Positions 10,677-21,826 of a stretch of 64,000 bases of DNA are shown in pieces. How positions within the stretch are numbered: position 1 is the first letter of the stretch; each line of letters opens with the position of its first letter. The notes beneath the pieces are model-generated. The model ran no database searches, was not told the origin of the DNA, and saw only the letters and a program-made list of their open reading frames with translations. Both the position numbers and the translations under genes were made by a program. The stretch comes from Cylindrobasidium torrendii FP15055 ss-10. Its lineage: Eukaryota > Basidiomycota > Agaricomycetes > Agaricales > Physalacriaceae. Location: the NCBI GenBank assembly GCA_000934385.1, contig KN880434.1, forward strand, positions 329,014-393,013. The letters are read 5' to 3'.

Positions 10677-11969
10677 ATGGCGGGTGGCGACAGGCGAATC
10701 ACGCAATTCTTCGGTAGAGCGACAGACACGCCCAAAGCGAAGCCAAACAAGAAGCGCAAGGCTAGCCAGACAGAGAAATCCACTCCAAACAAGAGACAGG
10801 CTACAGCGCGCGCCGCGTACCCCACGCCCAGCTCGAATTTAAAGTCGAGAACCAAGCCTGTGGATAACACGGAACCACTAAAGCGCGATGATGGCGACCA
10901 TGCAGAAGCATCCTCACTGCGTCCACCACCACCCAAGCCCGTAAAGGCGCCACTGCCGCCCACGCCAGTTCGTCGCGTTCGCACACATCTCGATGTCACG
11001 CCTTCCAACTCTTCCCCATCTACACCGACGAGACGACACAAGTCGACTCCTGCCATTCGCTCCCCGTCCGTCGTGCCCTCGTCCCAGCAAACACAGGATG
11101 CCATGCCTCATATATTTGCCTGGCCATTTCCAAGGACCCAACACTCTACCGACGAACTTGTACCATCCTCTCAGCCGGATGAAGAGCAACCCGTTATGAA
11201 AAGTAGAGTCACAGTGGATCCTGAAGTGGTCCCGGACTCTCAAAGTCAGCCTCCCCTCCTAGCTGACTGGGTCCCACCGCGAAAGCCAACCGAACAATCG
11301 TTACTGCCTGCGAGGTGCGTTATTGTTGTGATTTTAGTGTTCTCTTTTGACGGAGATCGTAGCGCTACTGGTCAGGGCCCCTCCATGTCCCAAACCCAGG
11401 ATGTCCCAGGCTATAGCCAAGCATCGTTTTCGTGGAATCCTATCGATATCCCAATGATCCAACCTCCACCCTCTCCTGTCCCCCCTCGCCTATCTCGCTT
11501 CGATGTTTCTCTTGTCACACCTCCACGCCGCCCGAAAGTATACCAACCATCTTTAGCGAAGCCTGTTTTGTCGCCGGCGAAAGCAAGTCCTTTCTGCACG
11601 CCCACGCTTCAAAGGCCTTCATTGTCGCTTACAACGACCAGTCCGCTGGAATCGTCGCCAACTCGTGTGGGAGCGCTTTCTTCGAGTCAAGCTACCAGCA
11701 GCAGGACAGAAAGTGACCCTGACTACGAAAACATGTCCTTCCGTGGGGATCCACTAGAGAGCCAGTATCCAGCTTGGGAAGACGTGTACGATTGGAAAGG
11801 GGAGGAGGCAGCAAAGCCCTCTTCGAATTTTAAAGACGCTAGTCCAATAAAGGATCCTTCCCAAATTGAGCGCGCGGAGGTCGAGGATGCGCTGATAGTA
11901 AATGATGATGAGGACTTCACACAAGTGACTGCCGTCAGAGAGTTCGTCGGAATGTTCAATTCTGGATAG
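10677..11969 (+). CDS. uncharacterised disordered protein with N-terminal PIP-box-like motif
   Basis: I do not recognise a family. 414 residues from exons 10677-11314 and 11363-11969. The protein starts MAGGDRRITQFFGR: ITQFF resembles the hydrophobic plug of PCNA-interacting peptides, but the usual leading Gln is Asp here. The next 130 residues are Lys/Arg/Pro-rich with many TP/SP pairs and several basic patches (KPNKKRKASQ, PNKRQA) that look like nuclear signals. The remainder is Ser/Pro-rich and predicted disordered, ending in an acidic segment. The intron (11315-11362) is a stop-free 48 nt, so retention would simply add 16 residues. It shares an MCB-rich promoter with dUTPase, which suggests a role in or regulation with DNA replication. 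Confidence 0.72.
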   Translation: MAGGDRRITQFFGRATDTPKAKPNKKRKASQTEKSTPNKRQATARAAYPTPSSNLKSRTKPVDNTEPLKRDDGDHAEASSLRPPPPKPVKAPLPPTPVRRVRTHLDVTPSNSSPSTPTRRHKSTPAIRSPSVVPSSQQTQDAMPHIFAWPFPRTQHSTDELVPSSQPDEEQPVMKSRVTVDPEVVPDSQSQPPLLADWVPPRKPTEQSLLPARCVIVVILVFSFDGDRSATGQGPSMSQTQDVPGYSQASFSWNPIDIPMIQPPPSPVPPRLSRFDVSLVTPPRRPKVYQPSLAKPVLSPAKASPFCTPTLQRPSLSLTTTSPLESSPTRVGALSSSQATSSRTESDPDYENMSFRGDPLESQYPAWEDVYDWKGEEAAKPSSNFKDASPIKDPSQIERAEVEDALIVNDDEDFTQVTAVREFVGMFNSG

Positions 11970-12266
11970 CCAAGGCCAGCTACTTCTCAAGATACATGTC
12001 ATGCAACCAGTTTCTCCTTGTTTTGAAGATTTTTCGATTTCCACTCGGTAGCATAGAGTATAGCAATACGTTTCACCACAACATTACTCACGAAATTACG
12101 GATTTGATGCATGCAACAGGATTTATTATAATATGCACGAACCATAGGGACACTCGAACCAATGGACGCATTAGATGTCAAGTAACTAAACTGGATGCTA
12201 AGCCAAGTATCTTGTTCAAAATCCTGATCCTCCGCACGCACATATCGACCATTAAAGAAGTTATAG

Positions 12267-13266
12267 TTACATCTTCCGTTGGAAGAAATCCTGCATGATC
12301 TGCACAAAGTCAACTTCTGCCACACCCACGACAAGGGAGGTTAAGGAGGAATCAGAGAGAAGATTAAAGGACACATATGAGAGCGCGGCAATGAAACCGC
12401 CTCCCTTGGTGAAAAGCCATGTTGATACGGTAGGTGTGGTCATCATTTTTGAATGAGAAGAAAGACAACGCACTGAGCCCCCTTGGGGATGAACCCGCGA
12501 CCTTCGTTTCTTCTCCGCCGCCATTGCAGAAAGTGCTTCGCGATACGCTGGCGAGTCCCTTGGGATGGTCTTCAGGATATCCTCCGTCGGTGGATTGACC
12601 GCACCGAAGCGGTCCAAAGGCCATATGATGCAGAGCAATTTTGCACTTATGAGGCCAGCAGCAATCTAAAGACAATGAAGCGATGATGCTTTTATGTTTT
12701 GAGGGAGCGTACTGGGCCAAAAGTTCGGCTATCGTCACTATGGAAAGATTCGTCGCCTAAGAATGCACCGTTAGCGCGAGCAAATAAACTCAAAGTTCTC
12801 TTGGACGCACCCTCAATCCAGACGTGACCATCCGGCACGCGCACCCATTGCTCAGGATACGGCGGCATAGTCTCCACAAGGTCGCCAGCTTTCGCCAGTA
12901 CCCTCTTTACTAACGTCCGTCTTGGGTTTACGGGAGAGCTAGGGCAGACAGAATGGCTAAGATTTAAGCATGGGGAAACAGGATTTAAGCGTACGTCACG
13001 GTCACTATATCTCCTCGTTCAAATTCCGCGTTGGCTTGCACTGAGACACGGTCGAAGAGTGCGTAGTCTTCGCGCAGGCAGTTGCTGTCGGGGTTAAGCG
13101 TTGGCTACACTAAAGGTCGGTTACAACAGTTCTGTGTGGGGATCGCAATTCGCGCAATGACCTGCATACTCCGTCCAACGATTTTGTTGACCGGATAGAA
13201 GCGCATGATGGCCAACGGGACGGGGAGCAGCCATAATGTACGCAGAAAAGGAGAGAATCGACCCAT
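12267..13266 (-). CDS. IMP2: mitochondrial inner membrane protease subunit 2
   Basis: Signal-peptidase-like Ser/Lys protease of the inner membrane that removes sorting signals in the intermembrane space, together with Imp1. Exons (minus): 13266-13162, 13104-12995, 12938-12811, 12756-12713, 12665-12267 (261 residues). The nucleophile lies in GRSMQPTLNPDS and the general-base lysine in TLVKRVLAKAGD; the box DESFHSDDSRTFGPIAAGLISAK closes the catalytic domain. The N-terminal hydrophobic stretch LWLLPVPLAIM is the membrane anchor. About 90 residues beyond the usual end (after WPLDRFG) are unexpected. Part of this could be an unrecognised 69-nt in-frame intron with donor TCA|GTGCGT, or the true end may differ, so the C-terminus is provisional. 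Confidence 0.85.
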
Positions 13267-13595
13267 TGGAGGCTGTCGGTTAGTACGCAGAGGGTGGTCG
13301 CTAGCAGAGTGGTGGTATGCGATTGATGTAGGCCGGCATTCGCCGAAGGAGTTCAGGTTCAAGTGGGCAACAGCTTGTACATAATATGTACTTTACATAT
13401 GTCTCGCTATATGTCTTTGAGGCTTAGGGTTTGCTTGCACCATGCAGCAAATAAAAAGGCGCTTGTTATAGTCAGCAGTAGTAACTTGCAGCGTCGCGGT
13501 AATTGTAGTCTACAGTGGGTGTATGTACATGGAAAGTTAAGTGGCAGGAGCAAAAGCAGACGATTCGATACATAGGTTCAGATGGCGCCTGTATC
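13267..13595. other. intergenic region upstream of IMP2
   Basis: About 330 bases between the IMP2 start and the DRE2 stop, both genes being on the minus strand. It should contain the IMP2 promoter and the DRE2 3' UTR. A plus-strand ORF of 70 codons here has no family resemblance. Confidence 0.5.
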
Positions 13596-14591
13596 TCAGA
13601 AGTCATCCATGCTCATATCAATCTGGATCTTTTCCCCGGGCTTGAAAGCTGGTAAACCTGATAAAGCTATCAGCTGTGCGTTGCATGGACATGGAAGATT
13701 GGCGTACCCAGATACGGACAGCCGGCACATCTAAAGGCATCTCCGAGATAACAACTTCCACAGCTACTTGTCACCTTGGGTGCGCTATTGATGATTTTCT
13801 GCCTCTCTTCTTGAGAGACCTCGCGTGTTTCGCCGCTCTCTGATCCATCGAGCATGACAACCTTACTTTGCTTAAGCTCCTCCGCCTCTAGTTCGGCCAA
13901 ACCACATGAGCAGTTCTTGCATGCCTTCTTGCGGCGTGGAGCTCCAGTGTTCGTGATAGGCTCGCAGGGACGTGCACGGTCTGATTCTGTGAGAAGGGTT
14001 TCCGAATCGATGGATGGCGTTCCCGGAGTGCTCAGTGTCCACAGTGCTTTCTTGGCCGACGGGTCGGCCTTCTTGCGGAGGGGAAGTTTCTTCAAGGAGA
14101 CAGCTGGTGCATGTGCCGGACGCTGCGCCATGATAGTCGGGGTCGTGGCGGGTGTGAGCACATTGAATCCAGCCAGTGTCAACTCAGTAGTGACCTGCGA
14201 GTGTGACGGAGCATCCTTCAAGTGGATTGTTCCGAGTGGAGCGAGAGCGGAGAAGAGCTGGGAGAAGAGGGAGGACGACTTGGGAAGGATATCTTGGTAT
14301 TCGGCTGGTGCGAGGATGATGTGGACGGAGGAATACTGCGTCTTAGGGAGGGTGGTTGCTGTGTAAGCATTGTAAGAAGGCGACTCAAAGTCGAGGTGAT
14401 CATGGGTAGCTACCTCCGTCGATGATTCGGTCGAGCATTTGCTTTTCAACGTCCCTGGACGCCTGCAGCTCGGTCACTAGCGTTTGGTAGCGTCCGTTTT
14501 GAGCAGTTGAGAGCGAGCCGATGGCCAATGCGGGGCCCTTCGTCGGCGTCGGCACTGCGATAGCAGAGTTGTCAACAGCGATGGGCGACAT
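13596..14591 (-). CDS. DRE2: cytosolic Fe-S cluster assembly factor Dre2 (CIAPIN1/anamorsin)
   Basis: Electron-transfer component of the cytosolic iron-sulfur assembly machinery; it receives electrons from Tah18. 296 residues. Exons (minus): 14591-14414, 14358-13708, 13657-13596. The N-terminal half is the methyltransferase-like domain, which lacks a SAM-binding glycine motif as usual. The Fe-S motif A is C-x14-C-x2-C-x-C, ending in CKNCSCG. Motif B is C-x2-C-x7-C-x2-C in CGSCYLGDAFRCAGC. The conserved tail LPAFKPGEKIQIDMSMDDF is intact. A second in-frame ATG lies three codons upstream at 14600, so the start could be nine bases earlier. Confidence 0.95.
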
Positions 14592-15309
14592 GGTCTTCAA
14601 CGAATCAATGCAACGGGAGTGGAATGGAAAAGGTAAAGCAGTGGGCTGACCAAATCAAGATGATCGGTCTAGATGATTATGACGTTGAGTCAGCCTCCAG
14701 TTTGTCATTAACAGCGTCGGCCGAAGACCACAAGTATCCGTCGGCCTATCGCACTCATCCAATTGGCCTCACCCGTGTCGTCGTCTGCAATACACTGATG
14801 CCAAGATTGCAAGCACTCATAAGTAGCACTCTGGCCGCACGCAACAGGCTCGAAAAGCTGTGAATTATTTATCCCATTTTTCCGGCCGAATATCAAAACG
14901 TGACCGGTATTATGTATCTGTGGCGGTCAAAAGTTGGGGAAACAGCTCTCGTCTCGGCTCGAGGAAAATCGTTGCTTGGGCCAACCCATAGGGAAATAAG
15001 GGGATCTAGATTTTGTTCCCTCAGTCTGGACGATTTCATAATTTTGTGGCCACTTTGATTTCACGATGGCCAGTTTGTGATTGTTTTGAACTTCATCGAT
15101 ATTGTGTCGTGTTTACGCATTCTATTCTGGACATGCCCGCGACAGTGAAGCTCAATCCGTGGCGGGAGACTCGATGCCGCCGTCGCGCTCACCGTTGTCT
15201 GTGAAATCGGCCCGTGGGCGAAGGCCATTATGTAACCCCTCGTGCCTCTCTCTGAACTCAACTGTCGCCTACCACTCGAGCTCCCTTCGCTTCGATCCAG
15301 CTCCGTCCT
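14592..15309. promoter_or_regulatory. divergent promoter, DRE2 / forkhead gene
   Basis: A 718-bp gap between divergent start codons, one of the longer promoter regions in the window, as is common for transcription-factor genes. Short ORFs on both strands are unsupported. It contains a consensus forkhead core site at 15110-15116. Confidence 0.5.
15110..15116 (-). promoter_or_regulatory. consensus forkhead-binding core upstream of the forkhead gene
   Basis: TGTTTAC on the plus strand is GTAAACA on the minus strand, matching the forkhead consensus RTAAAYA. It lies 194 bp upstream of the forkhead ATG. A 7-mer can occur by chance, so this is only a candidate autoregulatory site. Confidence 0.35.
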
Positions 15310-16433
15310 ATGGCGCAACAGACAATGCAGACCCAAATGGTTCCGGAGGGTCTCGAAGATGATATGAACAATCCATACTTCAACGTCTCGGACAACGATC
15401 TCACGGGCGGGCTCCCTATCAACCTAGACTCGTTACGCGACGGCCCGCCAGGAACGAAACCGTTTTATCCCTACTCGACACTGATTCGGTGCGCCGCCAT
15501 TTGACTGCTGACGAGCCGCTCACTAATCTCGCGTTCTAGGTATGCGATTAAGGGCTCCCCCAACCAGAAACTTCTCCTCGAGGACATCTACTACGCCATT
15601 GAATCGAGAGTATGTTCTGTACAATGATTACAATTCACCCTTAACATTGGCAATAGTTTCCCTACTTCAGAAGTGCGCCCGCTGGCTGGAAGGTACGCGT
15701 CGGTGCCCATGTTGGCCCTGCACGGTCTACTGACTATGAAACCAGAATTCTGTCAGACACAATCTCTCGCTGAACCCATGCTTCGAAAAGCTTCCTCGCC
15801 CGCTAACCGACCGCGGCAAGGGTTCTTACTGGGTCGTGAACGACGCCGTGGACCCACGCACCGGCGTGCACCGCATCCGCAAGAAAAAGACCACAAAGTC
15901 GAAGCAGGGTGGCCGCAAGGCTACTGGCGCGGACGAGGAAGACTATTCTGGGTACCAAGATCCGCCAAGCCAGCCTCAGTACACTGAGCTGCCAGGAGAT
16001 GGTTCGGGTGACAACCGCCCTCCTCCATTCCCGTATCCACCAACGTATGTATCCAACACTCTTCAGGTTTGCAATCATGCATAACGCATACATCAACAGC
16101 TTCGACCCTAACTTTGCAATGCGCCCTCCCTTCATCGTGCCATTCATGCCTGAAGAGACTGTGGACGTTTTGGACGAAAGTGGCAACATCGACTGGCATA
16201 AGGCCTGGCTGAAGGAAATTAAACATCTCCAAGAAGTTACAGAACAGCAGGAAAAGGCGGGCGCGGACCAGGAGTTCTTCCACGGTCTACTCATGAAAGT
16301 GCGCGGTGCCCTCATGCCTGTCCCTATGATGCCGGATGGGTCGATGCCACTCCCACCGCATATGATGCCGCCGCCACCTACAGGACCTCCCAGTGATATG
16401 TCCCAGATGGACACCCAGCAGGCACCTCAATGA
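15310..16433 (+). CDS. forkhead-domain transcription factor
   Basis: Nuclear DNA-binding protein of 305 residues. Exons 15310-15488, 15540-15609, 15657-15692, 15746-16044, 16100-16433. The forkhead (winged-helix) domain spans about residues 48-128: [36 protein letters not shown] and the recognition helix [18 protein letters not shown], followed by GKGSYWVV. A basic patch ([11 protein letters not shown]) directly after the domain is a likely nuclear signal. The C-terminal third is Pro/Met-rich with an acidic helix, a possible activation region. There is no FHA domain, so it is not a simple Fkh1/Fkh2 orthologue. The target process cannot be read from sequence. Confidence 0.93.
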
Positions 16434-16699
16434 GATGCAGACTCTTGCCTCGACGATAGTATCCCACGCTGAGGATTCCTTATTCTTATTCCCATCTTGC
16501 TATGTTGTAGCTCTCGCAGAAGTTTTTCGATATCTTACGTTCGTGTGTCGACAGAGTGAACCAATCAATCCATCCATAATTTTCAGTCACAAATACAGAT
16601 CACGTCGCGGTAGCTACCACCCTGTCTGCATTTCTCATTGCCAGGTCATATCCTGTGTAGTGCGTCAGTGAACAGCCGGCGTAACTCTGAATGCACCCA

Positions 16700-19600
16700 T
16701 TACCCGTATTTGTACTCGACTTCGTCCACGCCAGCACCAGATGCAAATGCCGAGGTTTCCCTCGGGGGTTGACCAGGGTCCTCCTCTTCCTCATCGACGG
16801 GAGTCTCGGTGTCCAGACCGAACGGAACGACAGGACGCAAGCCAGCACCCGAACTCGCCCTGCGCGCGGTCGCAGGGGATTGAGGTAGCGCCGCCATTGT
16901 CTTTGGACTCAGATGCTAAATACACGGTGAGTTATGTCACCCATAGATGGCAAACAGTTTGGACGAACCTCCCAATCATTCCTGTTCTCATCCAATACCG
17001 TCTCGCCGTCAGATGTTCCGAGGTCATCGCCGAGGTCACCGATGGAGACGACACTCTCACTGTCGCTAATGTTGTCTGCCATGTGTTGGAACTCGGTCGG
17101 GAAACGGGACCACATCGAAGTGCTCCCTTCACTCCCCTCATTCGCGAAATCCCATCCGAGGTCCGAAATGTATTCCTCGTATTCTGCCTCGAAATTGATG
17201 TCCTCCGTCGTGTAGGGCAAAAAGATGGAGGGATTCGGGGCTGAAGAACGGGCGGGCGGGAAGACGTCTGCATCCTGTAGGTTCGGTGTGTTCGTTGGGC
17301 GAATCATGGATAGTTCTGGGCCAGGATGGAGACCGTCGAGCGATTGCGACATGCTGCCTGTTCGCCTGTGCTGAAGCGCCTGTTGCGAGATGTTTGCGTG
17401 GGCAGCACCATACCGACGTGTATTGTAGAACTTGACGAGATGGCGCAGTGCGGTTTCTTGCGCAGATGCCTCAGTTGCATCGTCAGATTCTGTACCGGTC
17501 AACCATTCATCACGAAGATCTGGACGACAATTTAAGTAGATCGAGGTGATGACCTTCATGTTGGCTGGACTTTGGGTCAGTTAGGAGAAGGCTGACAAAA
17601 ACGCAAAATGCACTTTGTCGCCATTTACGTCCGCAGAATGGTACTTGGCTTTTGATAAGTTTGAGAAGATGCAGTTGCAGCAGTGGGTGTTGCACTTTGA
17701 GAATGCGCTTGAGTACGGCCGAGCTCTTATATTGAACGAGCATCCAAATCCTATGTGACCTATGCTTCGAGAGCTTTTGCATGATTTTGGCAAAGTTGAT
17801 CGTCGCGAAGAAATTTCTCCAGGAGTAATCAGTGACCATCTCAACCTCTTCCTCGATAATGTCGCCATTGGGTAACTTGCGTTTCTTGATAATGTTATGT
17901 CTGTCACGCTTGATCATATTGTCCTCAGGCCGTGTTGGCTGTGGGTTCTTCGAGTGGTGAAGATAGCAATAACGGAAGAAACTAACATGCTCAGTCACGA
18001 CGTTCCACTCAGAGAGGAATGCTCACTCACTTGTTATCAGGAGAATCATTGCGCGTCGTCAGGGTTGCTGACACTTCCTGGAGACCGAACATCTTGAGGA
18101 GGAGGAGAAGGCAATTAGTGTCCAATAGAATTTGGCCGAGGTGGTGGAATTTCATGGCGTCTGAGAAAGAGTCAGCTCGACGTGATGTATAAAAACAAGA
18201 AGCAACGTACGCGATACTTTGAACCATTTAAGGACCAAGAGAAGGATTCCCGAGGCGGCTTTCGACGTGATTTCACGATGGCGTGTCACGTCAATGTCCT
18301 CGATACTCTGAGGGGGCGCGGAATTATCCTGGGCTGCATAAAATGAGATTGCTTTATTTGATTTCAAAAAGACCACACACGTGAACCGACGCTGGGGAAC
18401 AGATTGGACGCGGTTGAAGCGCCCTGCTGGAAATTCGGGCTAGCAGAGACAGTAGCCAAGATGAGCTTGAGGAGGACAAGGAGCCATCCAGAAAGAACAG
18501 GTAATCCCGCGCTCTGTAGTCAATGAGGCCGGATCCATCTAGCGTAGAAAGTAACACACATATATCGTCTCCACCCTCTTCAAACGAAGGAGGTCCTCTT
18601 TCCGTTCCTTTAGCTTCCTCTTCTCCGACATTGACTGCGCTTCATCCAGTGCGATGGTTGCTTCCGCGATTTTTGCGTCTAGCAAAGCAACGTCTGGAAG
18701 CAATTCTGTGGATTCCGCGTCATCTTGTTCAACGGCCAATGCAGGCTCCAGGTTGTCCTCTGCAGAGGGCATATGGTCAAGCCCACTTTCAAAGGACATG
18801 CAATCTTCCCGCGTCCTCCACATTTGTAGCAGTGAAAGACTAACATACATATGCTTGTTATACAACTTGTCCGCCTCGTCAATCGCAAATGGGACATATT
18901 TGCCATTTTTTGCTTGCGCGCGCGAAAAAGGAAATAGGAATGGGCGATTCTGATCCGTCTGGAATGCTTGTTTCTTTGTTTTTGGGGGTGGCGGAGGGGA
19001 TGGGGCTGGAGTTGGTGGCTGGGGATTGCGAAATCCTGACCCAGATTGCTGGTGATGAAACGGCATCCCAGAGTGCTGCATTCCCTGTCCATCGCTTTCA
19101 TCGTGGTGATAGTGGTGCCGCACGGGGATGGGTGAGTACGCTTCAGCGAGCCTGGTGGTCGCTGTTGATGAGAGAAATTTAGAGCTCGGTGAAGGCGCGT
19201 ATACAGGCGGGGGAGATGTGACTGGTGTACTCATTGGGGTAACGAATGTCGGATATTTCACAGAGGTCTCTTGACGAAACGTCTCAATATCAACGGGGGA
19301 TGACTTGATGGTTGTTTCCCCCTCGGGGACATCTGGGGGGCTAGAAAGCCCGGCGAGATCCCTTGCAAGCTTCTTAACGCGTGCATAATCGCGTATGCCC
19401 CCGAAACAAGATAGCAGCGTTTTCCACAGCAGAAGGAGTAGCTACAAGCCCCCTTGAGTTGATTCATGAGGAATACACATGAGACGCACTTTTTTGATCG
19501 GGTAGCCCTTTGCAGCCTTGTCACGGAGGCCCGCAACAACTGTGAAGAGATAGATGGGCAGAGGAGGATCAAATGTCACTGCGAGAGGTCAGCACGAACT

Positions 19601-20501
19601 TCACCGTTGCAGGCAGTAACACCAACTGAGCTCGTCCGCAAAGTCATCGTGACCCTTGAAAATCTCCACGATATGGTAAAGCATGCCAATGTAGACCGAT
19701 ATTTCGGTGACAACCTCGTCAATGACATTCGACTGGTCTTCAAGTGATATACCGAGCTGTGTCACGTCTGTATCGGAGAGGGAACTAAAAGGGCCTCGAT
19801 ATAGCTGTTTAATACAGTCTTGGGAAAGACTCACCATAACAAATCGTGTTTGGAATTGGCTAATTTGAACGCCTCGAGGATAGCGCTGGCCCCGTTTGCC
19901 TGGCGTACAAGTTTGCAGTTCTCAAAGATCCAGTGGAGCTGGTGTTCCGGGGAGACAGTCTCTGCAAAGGTTCCTGGTACAGATGTAAGGTAGTGTGGTT
20001 GGGTGTTTTGAGTGCAACAAACCTTGTATAATGTAGAACAATCGGCGCGCGTTAGTGAAGCGGATGACTGCGTCGCGATGCTCAAGGCCCTCGAGGAGTA
20101 GGTCTACATGTGCTTTACGCTGCTGGGCGGAAGCCCTTGTCCATTCTGCAGTAGATAAGCAAAGGAAACGACGTGATAAACAAAGTGGAGGCGTACCGCC
20201 ACTAAACGATCCCTGCCATGCCCTCAAATTCTCGCCTACTTGTGGACTCTCCACGTAGGAATAGAGTTCATCCAATTCGTTCATAACAGTATCCTCGTCG
20301 TCGTAGTTGAAGTCATACCAGGATTGCTTTGGCGCGTAAATGCCGAACGTTTGTCGCGATGTATGTGATTCTCACCTTTGGCTTTGGAGCTGACCCAACC
20401 ATTGCCCGAAGCTGCCCCAGTGTGATGGAATCTTGATTGACCTCTTGCCTAATCCCAGACCCCGTATCCTGCATGTTGCCTCCGCCGAGAATGGTCGACA
20501 T
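16700..20501 (-). CDS. FAR11: STRIPAK complex scaffold subunit Far11/STRIP
   Basis: Large scaffold of the striatin-interacting phosphatase and kinase complex, which controls hyphal fusion, septation and sexual development in filamentous fungi. 1070 residues. Exons (minus): 20501-20376, 20326-20197, 20145-20023, 19973-19835, 19784-19627, 19578-19490, 19441-18560, 18513-18381, 18333-18211, 18160-18031, 17981-17614, 17564-16969, 16915-16700. The N-terminal N1221 domain is recognisable in FNYDDEDTVMNELDELY and RFTNARRLFYIIQGTF. A Pro-rich linker near residues 350-430 follows, then the DUF3402 region (KLILATVSASPN, DIDVTRHREITSKA, KFHHLGQILLDTNC, MLVQYKSSAVLKRILKV, PDLRDEWLTG). The last 70 residues are acidic and variable. 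All twelve junctions keep frame. Confidence 0.93.
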
Positions 20502-20607
20502 TTCAGCGTGATGGTTGCAAGCCAAAGTTCTCGCGCGTGATCGACAGCTGGCTGTATTGACGCGTCTTGGGAATTGGAATTCGATTTCTATTTCAATCAC
20601 TCGATAA

Positions 20608-20893
20608 TTATGTGCTCATTCCTTCATTGCTTTGCCTGGAAAGCCTACGCTCATCCACATTGTCAATCTTGTCGCGCAAAAGTTCACGTCTACACAAGTT
20701 ATCTTGCAACTGTACGTTAGTGATGAACAACACGCCGCCGCGCAAGGGGGCATGTTCATCGGGCAAACCTATTGGCTCATGAAATACGTCTGAGAGACTC
20801 AGATTGTTGCTGGCAATCGCCAATGGCACGTAAACATTGAACGTAGACACGGCGAGCTGGCAGCAGGCTATTATGAATGCGATCCTCGGGCAT
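20608..20893 (-). CDS. candidate small two-exon gene, function unknown
   Basis: A speculative model in the FAR11-cyclin gap: exons (minus) 20893-20788 and 20702-20608, joined by GTATTT...CAAG, giving 66 residues. The product is rich in Arg, Asp and Glu (ARRVYVQCLRAIGDCQQ, then RRELLRDKIDNVDERRL) and could form a helix pair. The intron would be 85 nt, longer than almost all others here, and I recognise no family. It may be part of the FAR11 5' region instead. Confidence 0.25.
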
Positions 20894-21826
20894 GGCATTG
20901 GTATAGGGAGGTGAAGGGCTGGATTGCTGTTGGACAAAGATGGAGTAAGCTAGCTTGCGGATGGACTGCCTAAGGGAGACTCAAGCCACACGCGATGGAC
21001 CCCAATACGGTATTCAACACGATACGATACGATACACCGATATCGTATCCTTCGACACGGTCATGGCTCCGCGGAGTGCCTTGTCATCCAGTCTGCGATG
21101 ATGATGATCCGAGGTGAAAGTTTATCGATCCTTCGAGTCATACTAAGTACTGTAGGTGACTTTGTCAGTTGTAGGGGGATTTCAAAGGCAAATTTGCAGA
21201 ATTTCATGGCCATTGCGCTAGGCAGATAGCCACTCCCTGAAGGCAGAGCGCCCCAACGGGGGTACATGTAATAAGTTTGGCCTGGGCAGCGCCAGAACTC
21301 CGTCTGCACGGAGATCGGGCCGGCGTCCGCGAGCCAGTGTCATGGGAAAATCAACGTTACCATTCTCTGCCTCCATCTCTCAAAACCGTGGCAGCTGGTA
21401 TCGACAGTCACTTAGGTCGAAACACCGCCCGGTCATCCACCTGCCTTTATACCTCTACACCAGCCGAGTGAGAGCTGGGCCACAAGTCCGTCACCTCTCC
21501 CTGTTGGAAAAAAATTGCACGACATTTGGATCAGAGGCCCAAGACCTCGCAACCTCATCGTCGACAGTTTTCACCGCAGGCCCACTAAAAGGCACGCCTT
21601 CGCTGCGCGTTAGCCATTGACTCGGTCTTTCTTGGCTCTTTCGGAATCCCTGTTCTCTTCTCGTTCACGACACACCTTACGACCCCCTTTCGCTCGCTTC
21701 CACCCCTCGGCCCGCCCTTCTACTCACGCAGGACATCACGCCACATCTGAATCAGCATATCCGAACTACCAGGACGCCCTTCCAAGCATCCCGGTGGACG
21801 CAGATTCAGCATACTCCAACAAGCCG
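20894..21826. other. FAR11 / cyclin divergent upstream region
   Basis: About 0.9 kb with no convincing gene. It includes three tandem GATAC units (21021-21035) followed by an inverted partner at 21042-21049. From about 21732 onward the sequence already reads like the N-terminus of the downstream cyclin, so a missed first exon and 5' intron probably lie in this stretch. Confidence 0.4.
21021..21049. repeat. short tandem (GATAC)x3 with adjacent inverted copy
   Basis: Three perfect GATAC units are followed eight bases later by ATCGTATC, the reverse complement of GATACGAT, so the segment can form a small hairpin. It is intergenic. Confidence 0.6.

Noticed and set aside
13363..13575. 70-codon plus-strand ORF between IMP2 and DRE2
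   Set aside because: It lies in the IMP2 promoter/DRE2 3' UTR and has no coding character.
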